NCBI GenBank assembly: GCA_041492185.1 | Contig: JBGPWL010000011.1 | Location: 1-64,000, forward strand | DNA: 64,000 nucleotides | Reading direction: 5' to 3' | Source: JAOAPY01 sp041492185 | Lineage (GTDB): Bacteria; Acidobacteriota; Blastocatellia; Pyrinomonadales; Pyrinomonadaceae | Part shown: positions 23,958 to 30,739 of the stretch, piece after piece | How positions within the stretch are numbered: position 1 is the stretch's first letter | Layout: every line of letters starts with the position of its first letter | Position numbers and translations under genes: made by a program | The notes under the pieces: generated by a model | Told to the model about the DNA's origin: nothing | The model's input: the letters and a program-made list of their open reading frames with translations, nothing else | The model's database searches: none

Positions 23958-24338
23958 TCAGAAAGTGCAATTGTAAGACTTCATCGCAGTGCGCTGCTGC
24001 TCGATCATCATCTTGCAAGCCTGGGCTAACCCTGCTTTGCCTTGTGGCGTCGCTGCGGCCTTGCGCCATTCGTCTCGCCAGTTCGTCAGCATCGCTTTGT
24101 ATTGGGCCTTCGCTGCCTCGGGGACGTTCTTTGAGACACAGGCGTCGTAGGCGGCGATGAATTCGTCGCATTCGGCCACGCCGACTTTTTCTCCGCTAGC
24201 CGCGGCCGGGCTGCTCGATGCGCCGGCTGGCTTGTCGCCCGCCATTGAATTGTTGTTATTAGTGGTCGCAGATTTGTAACATCCGACCAACAAGAGAGCG
24301 CCTACGGCGCACAGCATGATGAAAAATGTTTTTAGCAT
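23958..24338 (-). CDS. Small lipoprotein
   Basis: A 126-residue protein starting MLKTFFIMLCAVGALLLVGC, a lipobox with the modified Cys at residue 20. A Ser/Ala/Asn linker leads to a helical domain with three cysteines (VAECDEFIAAYDACVSKNVP, QACKMMIEQQRT, YNCTF) that may form disulfides. AAGGAGG is placed perfectly for this ATG, although the frame stays open far upstream. No family is recognised. It converges on the ADC-like gene. Confidence 0.8.
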   Translation of the reverse strand: MLKTFFIMLCAVGALLLVGCYKSATTNNNNSMAGDKPAGASSSPAAASGEKVGVAECDEFIAAYDACVSKNVPEAAKAQYKAMLTNWRDEWRKAAATPQGKAGLAQACKMMIEQQRTAMKSYNCTF

Positions 24339-24491
24339 TTCGAACCTCCTTAAGGCCTGACGGATCAAACGATCCGAACCAACTGAAGCTAAGGATTGAA
24401 AAGCGCCGCAATAATACACGAGAATAATCACACTTGCAGCAACTGAGCAGCGCCCGATTCTCGGTACGCGAAAAGTTGGATTCAACTGATC

Positions 24492-25070
24492 ATGGAAACT
24501 CTCAGTGAGAAAATCAAAAGAGTCCTGCAGGAAGAGGTCGATATTGTTCCCTACAATCCCGCCTGGCCGCGGATGTTTGAAGAAGAAAGGAGTCATCTGC
24601 TTGCGACGCTGCCACCTGAGTTAATCAAACGCGTCGAACATTTTGGCAGCACGGCGATACCTGGCCTCGCGGCAAAACCGATCGTAGATATTTTAGTGGA
24701 AGTCACATCGCTGGAAGAAACAAAACGGAGGATCGCGCCCATACTGGAGGCGCAAGGGTACGATTATTTTTGGCGGCCAACGCATGGCGACGACGGTCCG
24801 CCATTCTATGCCTGGTTCATCAAACGCGATTCCGCGGGCGTCCGCACGCATCACATTCACATGGTCGAGAGTGATTTTGAGCATTGGGACCGATTGCTGT
24901 TTCGTGATTACTTGATCCAACGTCCGGAGATTGCGAAAGAATATGAAAACTTGAAGTTAGATCGCGCTCGCGACTATCCAAACGATCGAATCGCCTACAC
25001 GAACGGGAAAACAGAATTCATTGTGCGCGTGACGCTGGCGGCGAAGAAATACTACGGCGGTAGGCAGTAG
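24492..25070 (+). CDS. GrpB-family (UPF0157) nucleotidyltransferase-like protein
   Basis: A 192-residue protein. After a short lead it shows VDIVPYNPAWPRMFEEERSH, VEHFGSTAIPGLAAKPIVDI and LVEVTSLEE, with a G-S plus D-x-L metal motif, as in the GrpB/UPF0157 family. HHIHMVESDFEHWDRLLFRD and the closing AYTNGKTEFI are standard. The family is distantly related to nucleotidyltransferases; its reaction is undefined. The gene ends beside a short GGCAGTA-type tandem repeat. Confidence 0.88.
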   Translation: METLSEKIKRVLQEEVDIVPYNPAWPRMFEEERSHLLATLPPELIKRVEHFGSTAIPGLAAKPIVDILVEVTSLEETKRRIAPILEAQGYDYFWRPTHGDDGPPFYAWFIKRDSAGVRTHHIHMVESDFEHWDRLLFRDYLIQRPEIAKEYENLKLDRARDYPNDRIAYTNGKTEFIVRVTLAAKKYYGGRQ

Positions 25071-25135
25071 GCAGGAGGCAGTGGTCCTACGATCTCAGGT
25101 CTGAGTTGTATCCATTCAACGAACCTGCGAAGCAG

Positions 25136-25178
25136 GCGGAAGAAGGTAGCCAGGTGCAAGCGGCCCTGGCCGCGCAGC
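25136..25178. repeat. Left REP-type palindrome of the transposase locus
   Basis: GCGGAAGAAGGTAGCCAGGTGC (22 bases) begins here as GCGGAAGAAGGTAGCCAGG and runs into a CCAGG...CCTGG hairpin. The mirror-image copy at 25752-25796 matches at 20 of 22 positions. Together they bracket the transposase gene in inverted orientation, the arrangement expected of a REP/transposase unit. Confidence 0.75.
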
Positions 25179-25255
25179 GCCTGGAAGAGATATTCTCACG
25201 TGCACACCGCGCCCTGAAGGGGTGCGGAGAACTCCGACTCAAGGAGAATCAACTC

Positions 25256-25702
25256 ATGCCGTCAACTCATCTTAGTCTTCACTATCATCTCGTGTTCAGT
25301 ACGAAGGATCGATTACCAACGATCACAAAAGACTGCCGCGATAATCTTCACGCGTATTTGGGTGGCATCACACGCGAGCTGAAAGGTGTGCCGCTCGCAA
25401 TCGGTGGCGTTGAGGATCATGTTCATCTGCTCGTCGGTTTGCGCGCTACTCACCGATTGGATTATGTGCTGCGCGATGTCAAATCAGGTTCGTCGTTGTG
25501 GGCCCATGACACGGCGGGCAGGCGCAAGTTTGATTGGCAGCCTGGCTATGCGGGAGTAACAGTCAGTCCATCCCAACTCGAAAGAGTGAAGCGGTACATC
25601 CTAAATCAAGAAAAGCATCATCAGCGGCAGAGTTTTCAGGAGGAGTATCTTGCCTTGTTGAAGCTGAGCGGGATCGAGTACGACGAGCGGTATGTTTGGT
25701 GA
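25256..25702 (+). CDS. IS200/REP-associated Y1 transposase
   Basis: A 148-residue Y1 (HUH) transposase starting MPSTHLSLHYHLVFSTKDR. The metal-binding H-x-H is in VEDHVHLLVGLR and the catalytic tyrosine lies in the C-terminal helix (QLERVKRYILNQEKHHQRQS). The family nicks and rejoins single-stranded DNA at hairpins. AAGGAG supports the ATG. The gene appears intact and is flanked by oppositely oriented palindromes of one family, so this is a probable complete REP unit. Confidence 0.9.
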   Translation: MPSTHLSLHYHLVFSTKDRLPTITKDCRDNLHAYLGGITRELKGVPLAIGGVEDHVHLLVGLRATHRLDYVLRDVKSGSSLWAHDTAGRRKFDWQPGYAGVTVSPSQLERVKRYILNQEKHHQRQSFQEEYLALLKLSGIEYDERYVW

Positions 25703-25751
25703 TCGTCTTCGCGCACTTTCAGCGCGCGCGAATCTAATCAACACCGATCCA

Positions 25752-25796
25752 GGGGCTACGCGTCGTTGACGCTTGCCCCTGGCTACCTTCTGCCGC
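25752..25796. repeat. Right REP-type palindrome of the transposase locus
   Basis: Complement of the left copy. It folds as CCAGGGGC ... GCCCCTGG (25749-25782 region) followed by GGCTACCTTCTGCCGC. The stem-loop is longer and more perfect than the left copy, with the 22-base shared end differing at two positions. Confidence 0.75.
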
Positions 25797-25905
25797 GCCT
25801 GCGGCGCTCGGCGCATCTGATCTCGATAAAGAACCTGCCCTGCAGACCTTGTCTGGTTTAGCTAGAAGAACTAAATTAGCTGCAAAATTTTCTTCGGAGG
25901 TCGAG

Positions 25906-26901
25906 ATGAATAGAACAGTCGGCAGTAAGCAGTGGGCAGTGGGCAGAAGCGTCATTCTTTTGTTGAGTCTGTTCCTGGTCCCGTTTTACGTTACCGCGCA
26001 GGACATGAGCAGCCATAACCACATGACCCCGAGTTCTCTAGAGAATCCTGAGCTGATGCAGGATTGGGCGAAGCAGCGGCTGGCGAAATCGCCGCGACAC
26101 CAGGAGTGGGTCAAGGTCAAGAACGGCAATCGAGAAGTCAACAGTTTCATCGTCTTTCCCGAAGTGAATAAGAAGGCGACCGCCGTGGTCGTCATTCACG
26201 AAAACATGGGATTGACTGATTGGGTGCAAAGCCTGGCCGATCAGTTAGCCGAAGCGGGTTACATTGCCATCGCCCCCGATCTACTTTCAGGCATGGGACC
26301 GAACGGTGGTGGAACAAGTGCGATGCCCGACAGAAACGCTATCGGCCTGGCCTTCCGCGATCTGCCGCCCGATCAGATCACCGCTGATCTGAACGCGGTG
26401 GCGGATTACGTTTCGAAACTGCCCGCCGCTAACGGCAAAGTTGCCGTCGCTGGTTTCTGTTGGGGCGGCTCGCAAACTTTTCGCTTTGCGACGAATCGGC
26501 CAACCTTGAAAGCAGCGTTCGTATTTTATGGCTCGGCGCCGGTGACTGGGCCGCAGGGCAGTCAAGTAATTGATAAGGACGCGCTGGGCCGCATCAGTGC
26601 GCCCGTCTACGGTTTTTACGCCGGCAACGATATGCGCATTGACGCAACCGTGCCGCCGACTACCGACGCGATGAAAGAATTGAAGAAGATGTATGAGCCC
26701 GTCACTTACGAAGGCGCGGGTCACGGCTTCATGCGCGATGGCGAAGCGCCTGAGCCAAAGCAGCCCGCTGCTACAGGCAATGCTGAAGCTGACAAAAAAG
26801 CGACTGAGAATTATCAAAGGAATCTCGAAATCCACAATGCCAACATCAAGCAGCGTCCGATCGCCTGGGCGCGATGGATGAAGATTCTCGCGAAGCTGTG
26901 A
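25906..26901 (+). CDS. Exported dienelactone-hydrolase-family protein
   Basis: A 331-residue protein with a signal peptide (SVILLLSLFLVPFYVTAQD). The alpha/beta-hydrolase domain has Glu99 in VIHENMGLTDW, nucleophile Cys185 in AGFCWGGSQTF, Asp242 in YAGNDMRID and His273 in EGAGHGFMRDGE: the Cys-Asp-His(+Glu) set of dienelactone hydrolases. It may hydrolyse a lactone or ester in the periplasm. CGGAGG supports this ATG; the open frame extends 19 codons upstream. The first dozen codons come from a GGCAGT-type tandem repeat (25918-25951), giving an odd SKQWAVGRS lead. Confidence 0.88.
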   Translation: MNRTVGSKQWAVGRSVILLLSLFLVPFYVTAQDMSSHNHMTPSSLENPELMQDWAKQRLAKSPRHQEWVKVKNGNREVNSFIVFPEVNKKATAVVVIHENMGLTDWVQSLADQLAEAGYIAIAPDLLSGMGPNGGGTSAMPDRNAIGLAFRDLPPDQITADLNAVADYVSKLPAANGKVAVAGFCWGGSQTFRFATNRPTLKAAFVFYGSAPVTGPQGSQVIDKDALGRISAPVYGFYAGNDMRIDATVPPTTDAMKELKKMYEPVTYEGAGHGFMRDGEAPEPKQPAATGNAEADKKATENYQRNLEIHNANIKQRPIAWARWMKILAKL

Positions 26902-26993
26902 GCGAGCAAAGGGCAAGGGCAAAGCCTGAACGATCCACGAAGTGACACCAAACAGGCGGCAGGCTTGGTGCTTCGGATGATTTCGCGGTTTCA

Positions 26994-27148
26994 AAGCTCC
27001 GTAGGAGCGCCATATTTATAGAACCCGAATCGGAGAACCCCGCTCAGCTCCGTAGGAGCGGCATAGGGTCAGCGGATGTCGCTCCTAACGGAGCTTACCG
27101 ACTCTTCCTGGCCGGCCGTTCTATAAATATGTTACTCCTACGGAGCTT
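26994..27148. repeat. Nested inverted-repeat element (CTCCGNAGGAG / TTTATAG family), copy 2
   Basis: Outer arms 26994-27024 and 27118-27148 are complements over about 31 bases with few mismatches: AAGCTCCGTAGGAG, then CATATTTATAGAAC. Inner arms 27047-27060 and 27080-27094 repeat the CTCCGTAGGAG palindrome. Length (155 bp) and plan match copy 1 at 11147-11304. It lies between the dienelactone hydrolase and aminoacylase genes. A single-arm AACGATCCACGAA repeat lies just before it at 26929. Confidence 0.8.
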
Positions 27149-27246
27149 AGGGCACACTTCACAAGTTGGTAAAGTTGGGTAGCGTTTCTTGACGAACTAA
27201 GCAGCAAACAGGAATGTGCCAAGCAAACTCACACGTGCATGCATTT

Positions 27247-28872
27247 ATGAAACTCAGTAACAAGCGAACTCTTCGAGCAACTCTCGTTTGTATTTTTTCC
27301 GCGGTACTCTTCTGCGCTGCGTCATCAAGCGTTTTTATCTCTCACACAAACGCGACTCTATCAACCGACAAGAGTCTAAGAGTCGATCTGTTGTTGCTGA
27401 GAGGAAGGGTCGTCGATGGTTCCGGCTCAAAACCAGGAGTTGCCGATGTCGGCATTCAGGGCGATCGGATTGTCTTTATCGGCGACGCAGCCAAGTCTCA
27501 CGTCACTGCCACGCGCACCATTGATTGCAGCGGACTGGTAGTCGCGCCCGGCTTCATCGATCCGCACACTCACACGATGGAAGATCTCTCGGATCCAAAG
27601 CGCAACAGCAACGAAGACTATTTGATGCAGGGAGTCACGACCGTCATCACCGGCAATGACGGCGCCAGCGCCCGGTCCATCGCGGACACGCTCAGCAAAT
27701 GGGAGCGGCAAGGCATCGGCACTAACGCCGCGCTGCTCGCGGGTCATGGAACGATTCGCACTCAAGTGTTGGGCGCGGGCGATGTGCAGCCGTCGCCGGA
27801 GCAGCTCGACGAGATGCGCAAGCTGATGGAGCAGGCGATGGACGATGGCGCGTTCGGCATGTCAACCGGTCTTTATTACGTGCCCGGCGTGTACTCAAAA
27901 ACGGAAGAAGTGATCGAGCTGGCGAAGGTGGTCGCGTCCAGAAGCGGTGTTTACGATACGCACATGCGCGACGAAGATTCGTACTCGATTGGTCTGCTCG
28001 GATCGATTCGCGAGACGCTGCGCATCGGCCGCGAGGCAAAGATTCCGGTGCACATCTCGCACATCAAGGCGCTTGGCCCGGAAGTGTGGGGCCAGAGCAA
28101 CGCCGCGATCAAACTCATCAAGCAAGCGCGCGCGAAAGGAATTGAGGCCACCGCGAACCAGTATCCCTACACCGCTTCCGGGACCAGTCTCGTGGACGCG
28201 ATGGTGCCGCGCTGGGCGCAGGCCGAAGGTCGCGGGCAACTGCAAAGAGTAATCGAAGATCCGAATTCGCGATCGCGACTGATGGCGGACATGGAAGCGA
28301 ATTTGAAACATCGTGGCGGCGCCGATTCATTGTTGATTACACGCGCGCGCGATCGTCAATTGATCGGCAAGTCTCTCGGCGCAGTAGCGAAAGAGCGAAA
28401 CAAGACACCAGTCGAAGCAGCCATCGACATCATTAAGTCTGAAGGGAACGTAAGTGTCGCGTCCTTCAACATGAGCGAGCGCGACATTGAAAACTTCATG
28501 GTGCAGAAGTTTGTGATGACTGGCTCGGACGGCTCGGCGGGTCATCCGCGCAAATACGGAACGTTTCCCAAAAAATTGCGCGAGTATGTTTACAATAAGA
28601 AACTCATCACGCTTCAGTTCGCCGTGCACGCCTCGAGCGCGTTGACGGCCGAAACCTTCCGCATCCCGCAGCGCGGACGCCTCCGTGGCGGCTACTTCGC
28701 GGATGTAATTGTCTTCGATGAAAAGACCGTAGCCGACCGCGCAACCTACGAACAAGCGGAAGTGCTGGCAGTGGGAATGCGATATGTGATCGTCAACGGC
28801 AAGCTGGCAGTCGAAGACGGAAAGTACACCGGCACCCTCGCCGGCCGACCACTACGCAAGACCAAACCGTAA
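27247..28872 (+). CDS. Exported N-acyl-D-amino-acid deacylase family amidohydrolase
   Basis: About 541 residues. A signal peptide (LRATLVCIFSAVLFCAASS) is followed by an amidohydrolase domain. Key motifs are VVAPGFIDPHTHTMEDL (metal H-x-H), GVTTVITGNDGAS, a THMRDED region, HISHIKALGPEVWGQS and the late SDGSAGHPRKYG. These fit the D-aminoacylase/dihydroorotase-like group acting on N-acyl-D-amino acids or related amides. An ATG 11 codons upstream (27214) is an alternative start. The TIM barrel appears complete, and the protein is expected in the periplasm. Confidence 0.9.
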   Translation: MKLSNKRTLRATLVCIFSAVLFCAASSSVFISHTNATLSTDKSLRVDLLLLRGRVVDGSGSKPGVADVGIQGDRIVFIGDAAKSHVTATRTIDCSGLVVAPGFIDPHTHTMEDLSDPKRNSNEDYLMQGVTTVITGNDGASARSIADTLSKWERQGIGTNAALLAGHGTIRTQVLGAGDVQPSPEQLDEMRKLMEQAMDDGAFGMSTGLYYVPGVYSKTEEVIELAKVVASRSGVYDTHMRDEDSYSIGLLGSIRETLRIGREAKIPVHISHIKALGPEVWGQSNAAIKLIKQARAKGIEATANQYPYTASGTSLVDAMVPRWAQAEGRGQLQRVIEDPNSRSRLMADMEANLKHRGGADSLLITRARDRQLIGKSLGAVAKERNKTPVEAAIDIIKSEGNVSVASFNMSERDIENFMVQKFVMTGSDGSAGHPRKYGTFPKKLREYVYNKKLITLQFAVHASSALTAETFRIPQRGRLRGGYFADVIVFDEKTVADRATYEQAEVLAVGMRYVIVNGKLAVEDGKYTGTLAGRPLRKTKP

Positions 28873-28956
28873 GTCCGTTGGAGAGTCTGTGAGCTTTGAG
28901 TTATGCGACGTGTGAATCAGCTGCGTTCACACGACTTTGCTGGCAGGGTTACTAGA

Positions 28957-29161
28957 CCAGCCGTTGAGAGTCTGTGTCAAAACTCACTCGGCGAGCGTCT
29001 GAATGACTGACTTTAACGCAAAGCACGCAAAGGGGAGCCGCAAAGGAACGCAAAGCACAACACCTTTGCGTTCTTTGCGAAGAACTTTGCGACCTTTGCG
29101 TTTCAATACTCATGCTTTGATTGTTCCCATCCGAGTTTTGACACAGCCTCTTGACGGCTGG
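28957..29161. repeat. 205-bp nested inverted element (31-base arms around CGCAAAGG words)
   Basis: Left arm 28957-28991 and right arm 29131-29161 are complements (CCAGCCGT.. AGAG.CTGTGTCAAAACT..CGG), with four extra bases in the left arm. Inside, CGCAAAG words at 29017-29060 face their complements CTTTGCG at 29062-29104. This MITE-like plan recurs more weakly at 18492-18668. No coding capacity. Confidence 0.8.
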
Positions 29162-29284
29162 GTGGATGCGCAACAGAATCCTTCAGCCCGTTTCAACAGG
29201 CTTCTCATGAGGCTTTAGCCGTGCTGCTAAAGCGTTTAAGGGAAGCACGCTAAAGCGCGCTACGATCAGCAGTCCCGCGTTGAC

Positions 29285-29341
29285 CCAGCGCTCAAAGCGC
29301 TGGTCTATGAACCCTTCGGGAAAGCCGTCTGAAGACGGCTT
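29285..29341. repeat. Two adjacent REP-like hairpins
   Basis: CCAGCGCT, one base, AAAGCGCTGG at 29285-29303, and AAGCCGTCT, two bases, AGACGGCTT at 29322-29341. They are strong stem-loops typical of REP clusters in intergenic DNA. Confidence 0.65.
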
Positions 29342-29444
29342 GAGGCCACCAAGTATTTCGAATATCCTTGGCTAGTCTTAGCATCGACGTCGGTTACTTC
29401 GTGGCTCTTGACCACGCTACTGCTGCGGCACTAATCTTGAGGAC

Positions 29445-29672
29445 ATGAATTATCAGGATTACATCACTATTGATCCAAATAAGCGCGGCGGAAAGCCCTG
29501 TGTTCGCGGCTTGCGAATTACCGTCTATGAGGTGCTTGAGTATTTGGCTTCCGACATGACTGAAGATGAAATTCTGGAGGATTTCCCTGACCTCACGCGC
29601 GAGGATCTGAAGGCATGCATTGCCTTTGCCGCCGACCGTGAGCGCAGGCTGCTTACGGTGCCCGCCGCATGA
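29445..29672 (+). CDS. DUF433 antitoxin
   Basis: A 75-residue protein, MNYQDYITIDPNKRGGKPCV then GLRITVYEVLEYLASDMTED and LEDFPDLTREDLKACIAFAA: a textbook DUF433 helix-turn-helix antitoxin. It pairs with a DUF5615 PIN-like protein whose ATG overlaps its stop codon by four bases. Such modules resemble VapBC. It probably represses its own promoter and neutralises the toxin. Confidence 0.92.
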   Translation: MNYQDYITIDPNKRGGKPCVRGLRITVYEVLEYLASDMTEDEILEDFPDLTREDLKACIAFAADRERRLLTVPAA

Positions 29673-29938
29673 AGCTGCTCTTCGACGAGAATTTGTCGCC
29701 CAAACTGGGGCCGCTTCTCGGTGATCTCTTTCCTGATTCGGTTCACGTGCGCGACGTTGCGTTAAAGGCAGCCGATGATCCGATCGTTTGGAAATACGCC
29801 GCAGACAACGGTTTGATGATTTGCTCAAAAGACTCGGACATGCATCAGCGTAGTTTTGTTTTCGGATACCCACTGTTTGCCGAGCCGTGTCGAATCAGTC
29901 CCTTCGTTGCCGCGCTCACTGCCGCACTTCGACCATAA
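29669..29938 (+). CDS. DUF5615 PIN-like toxin, probably shortened at the C-terminus
   Basis: An 89-residue protein starting MKLLFDENLSPKLGPLLGDL, with VHVRDVALKAADDPIVWKYA and the metal-binding ICSKDSDMHQRSFVFGYP. This is the PIN-like Mut7-C/DUF5615 nuclease fold, a presumed RNase. Family members usually continue with a P-K-x-I-W-L-R-x-G-N-C strand and helix (about 110-120 residues). Here the sequence after GYP does not match, and the protein ends early. Activity may be lost. Confidence 0.85.
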   Translation: MKLLFDENLSPKLGPLLGDLFPDSVHVRDVALKAADDPIVWKYAADNGLMICSKDSDMHQRSFVFGYPLFAEPCRISPFVAALTAALRP

Positions 29939-30234
29939 AACCGAAATCGCCACAGAGGCACAGAGTCACAGAGAAGCCGCCGATCTCGTTGAACCATAGC
30001 GTTCTTTAACTTGATTAGCCGGTCGCTACCGCTCTCGGTTTCGGTAACAGCGCTAATCGCCGCGCCCGTTCAACTGCTATGTTACGCGCTAGTATTCCCT
30101 GAGCGAGTGTGCCAGAATTGCCGCCTCAATCCTTAGTTGATCCACCTCTCATTTCCATGACTGGTTAGAGGTGGTTGGGCTTTAAGAACGACCTCGACAA
30201 TCAAAGAGAATGATCTAAAAAAGGAGACAAACAA
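29939..30234. repeat. Intergenic repeat region with an attC-like imperfect palindrome
   Basis: A CACAGAGG-word repeat (29949-29972) is followed by a 100-base imperfect palindrome (29988-30087). Its outer pairing is GAACCATAGC/GCTATGTT and its inner pairing GATTAGC..GGTCGCTACC with GGTAACAGCGCTAATC (30013-30030, 30043-30058). The spacing of short complementary boxes resembles an integron attC site, but the core boxes (GTTGAAC, GTTACGC) fit the consensus imperfectly. The rest, up to the next gene, shows nothing clear. Confidence 0.4.
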
Positions 30235-30540
30235 ATGGCTGAGCAAATTAGGACTGCCACCGGGAAACTCGCTTTCCTCCGCGTTCACAGGTTAGGCAGC
30301 GGTTTCGGGCCGTCCGGGGATTTCATTGACGTGGAAGTTGTCATCGGTATCAAGGGGGCGCAAGGTGGGTTTGGCTGCACGTTGCGCAACGACAACAACC
30401 GCTTTGCGCACGCGGGTATGCTCGATCTGCTACGCGATGTCTTCAACACCGATACGGTTGTGGAAGTAGAGTACACGCTTGATCCGGGAGAGTTCGGCAA
30501 GATCAACGGCACCATTCTTCGCGTTACGCGTAGGAAATAA
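30235..30540 (+). CDS. Stand-alone copy of an uncharacterised 100-residue domain
   Basis: A 101-residue protein with a beta-rich pattern (GKLAFLRVHRLGSGFG, DVEVVIGIKGAQGGFG, VVEVEYTLDPGEFGKINGTI). It has no signal peptide and no domain I can name. The DNA is a near duplicate of 31748-32044, which encodes the C-terminal 100 residues of the next gene. Sequence identity extends a few bases past both stop codons (AAATAAAGGCCG). AAGGAG precedes the ATG. The duplication is recent; function unknown. Confidence 0.8.
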   Translation: MAEQIRTATGKLAFLRVHRLGSGFGPSGDFIDVEVVIGIKGAQGGFGCTLRNDNNRFAHAGMLDLLRDVFNTDTVVEVEYTLDPGEFGKINGTILRVTRRK

Positions 30541-30739
30541 AGGCCGCAGTTCTTCGGTCCGGGATGAAGATTGATCCGAAGATACGTCTGGCGCCGACAG
30601 AAATAATCCGTCGTTTCCAGATGACTTGAGGCCAACAATGAAAGCTCTCATCGTCAAGTCTTCGGATTGAAACATTCTCAGACAAAGTTTTAACCTCAAC
30701 TCGAACAAGTTGCAGCTTGATTCCGAAAGGGCCGCTTAC

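Larger units (their letters stand above)
28873..29444. other. Repeat-rich intergenic region
   Basis: No protein gene is supported in these 572 bases. It holds the nested element at 28957-29161, a run of GCTAAAGCG-type short palindromes (29210-29265) and two REP-like hairpins (29285-29341). The only open frames are short and made of repeat words. Confidence 0.7.

Noticed and set aside
26287..26994. A 235-residue minus-strand open frame
   Set aside because: It is antisense to the dienelactone hydrolase, which has all catalytic residues.
28957..29161. A CRISPR-like array from the repeated CGCAAAGG words
   Set aside because: The words are 7-8 bases with no unique spacers, arranged in opposed arms rather than as direct repeats, and no cas genes are nearby.
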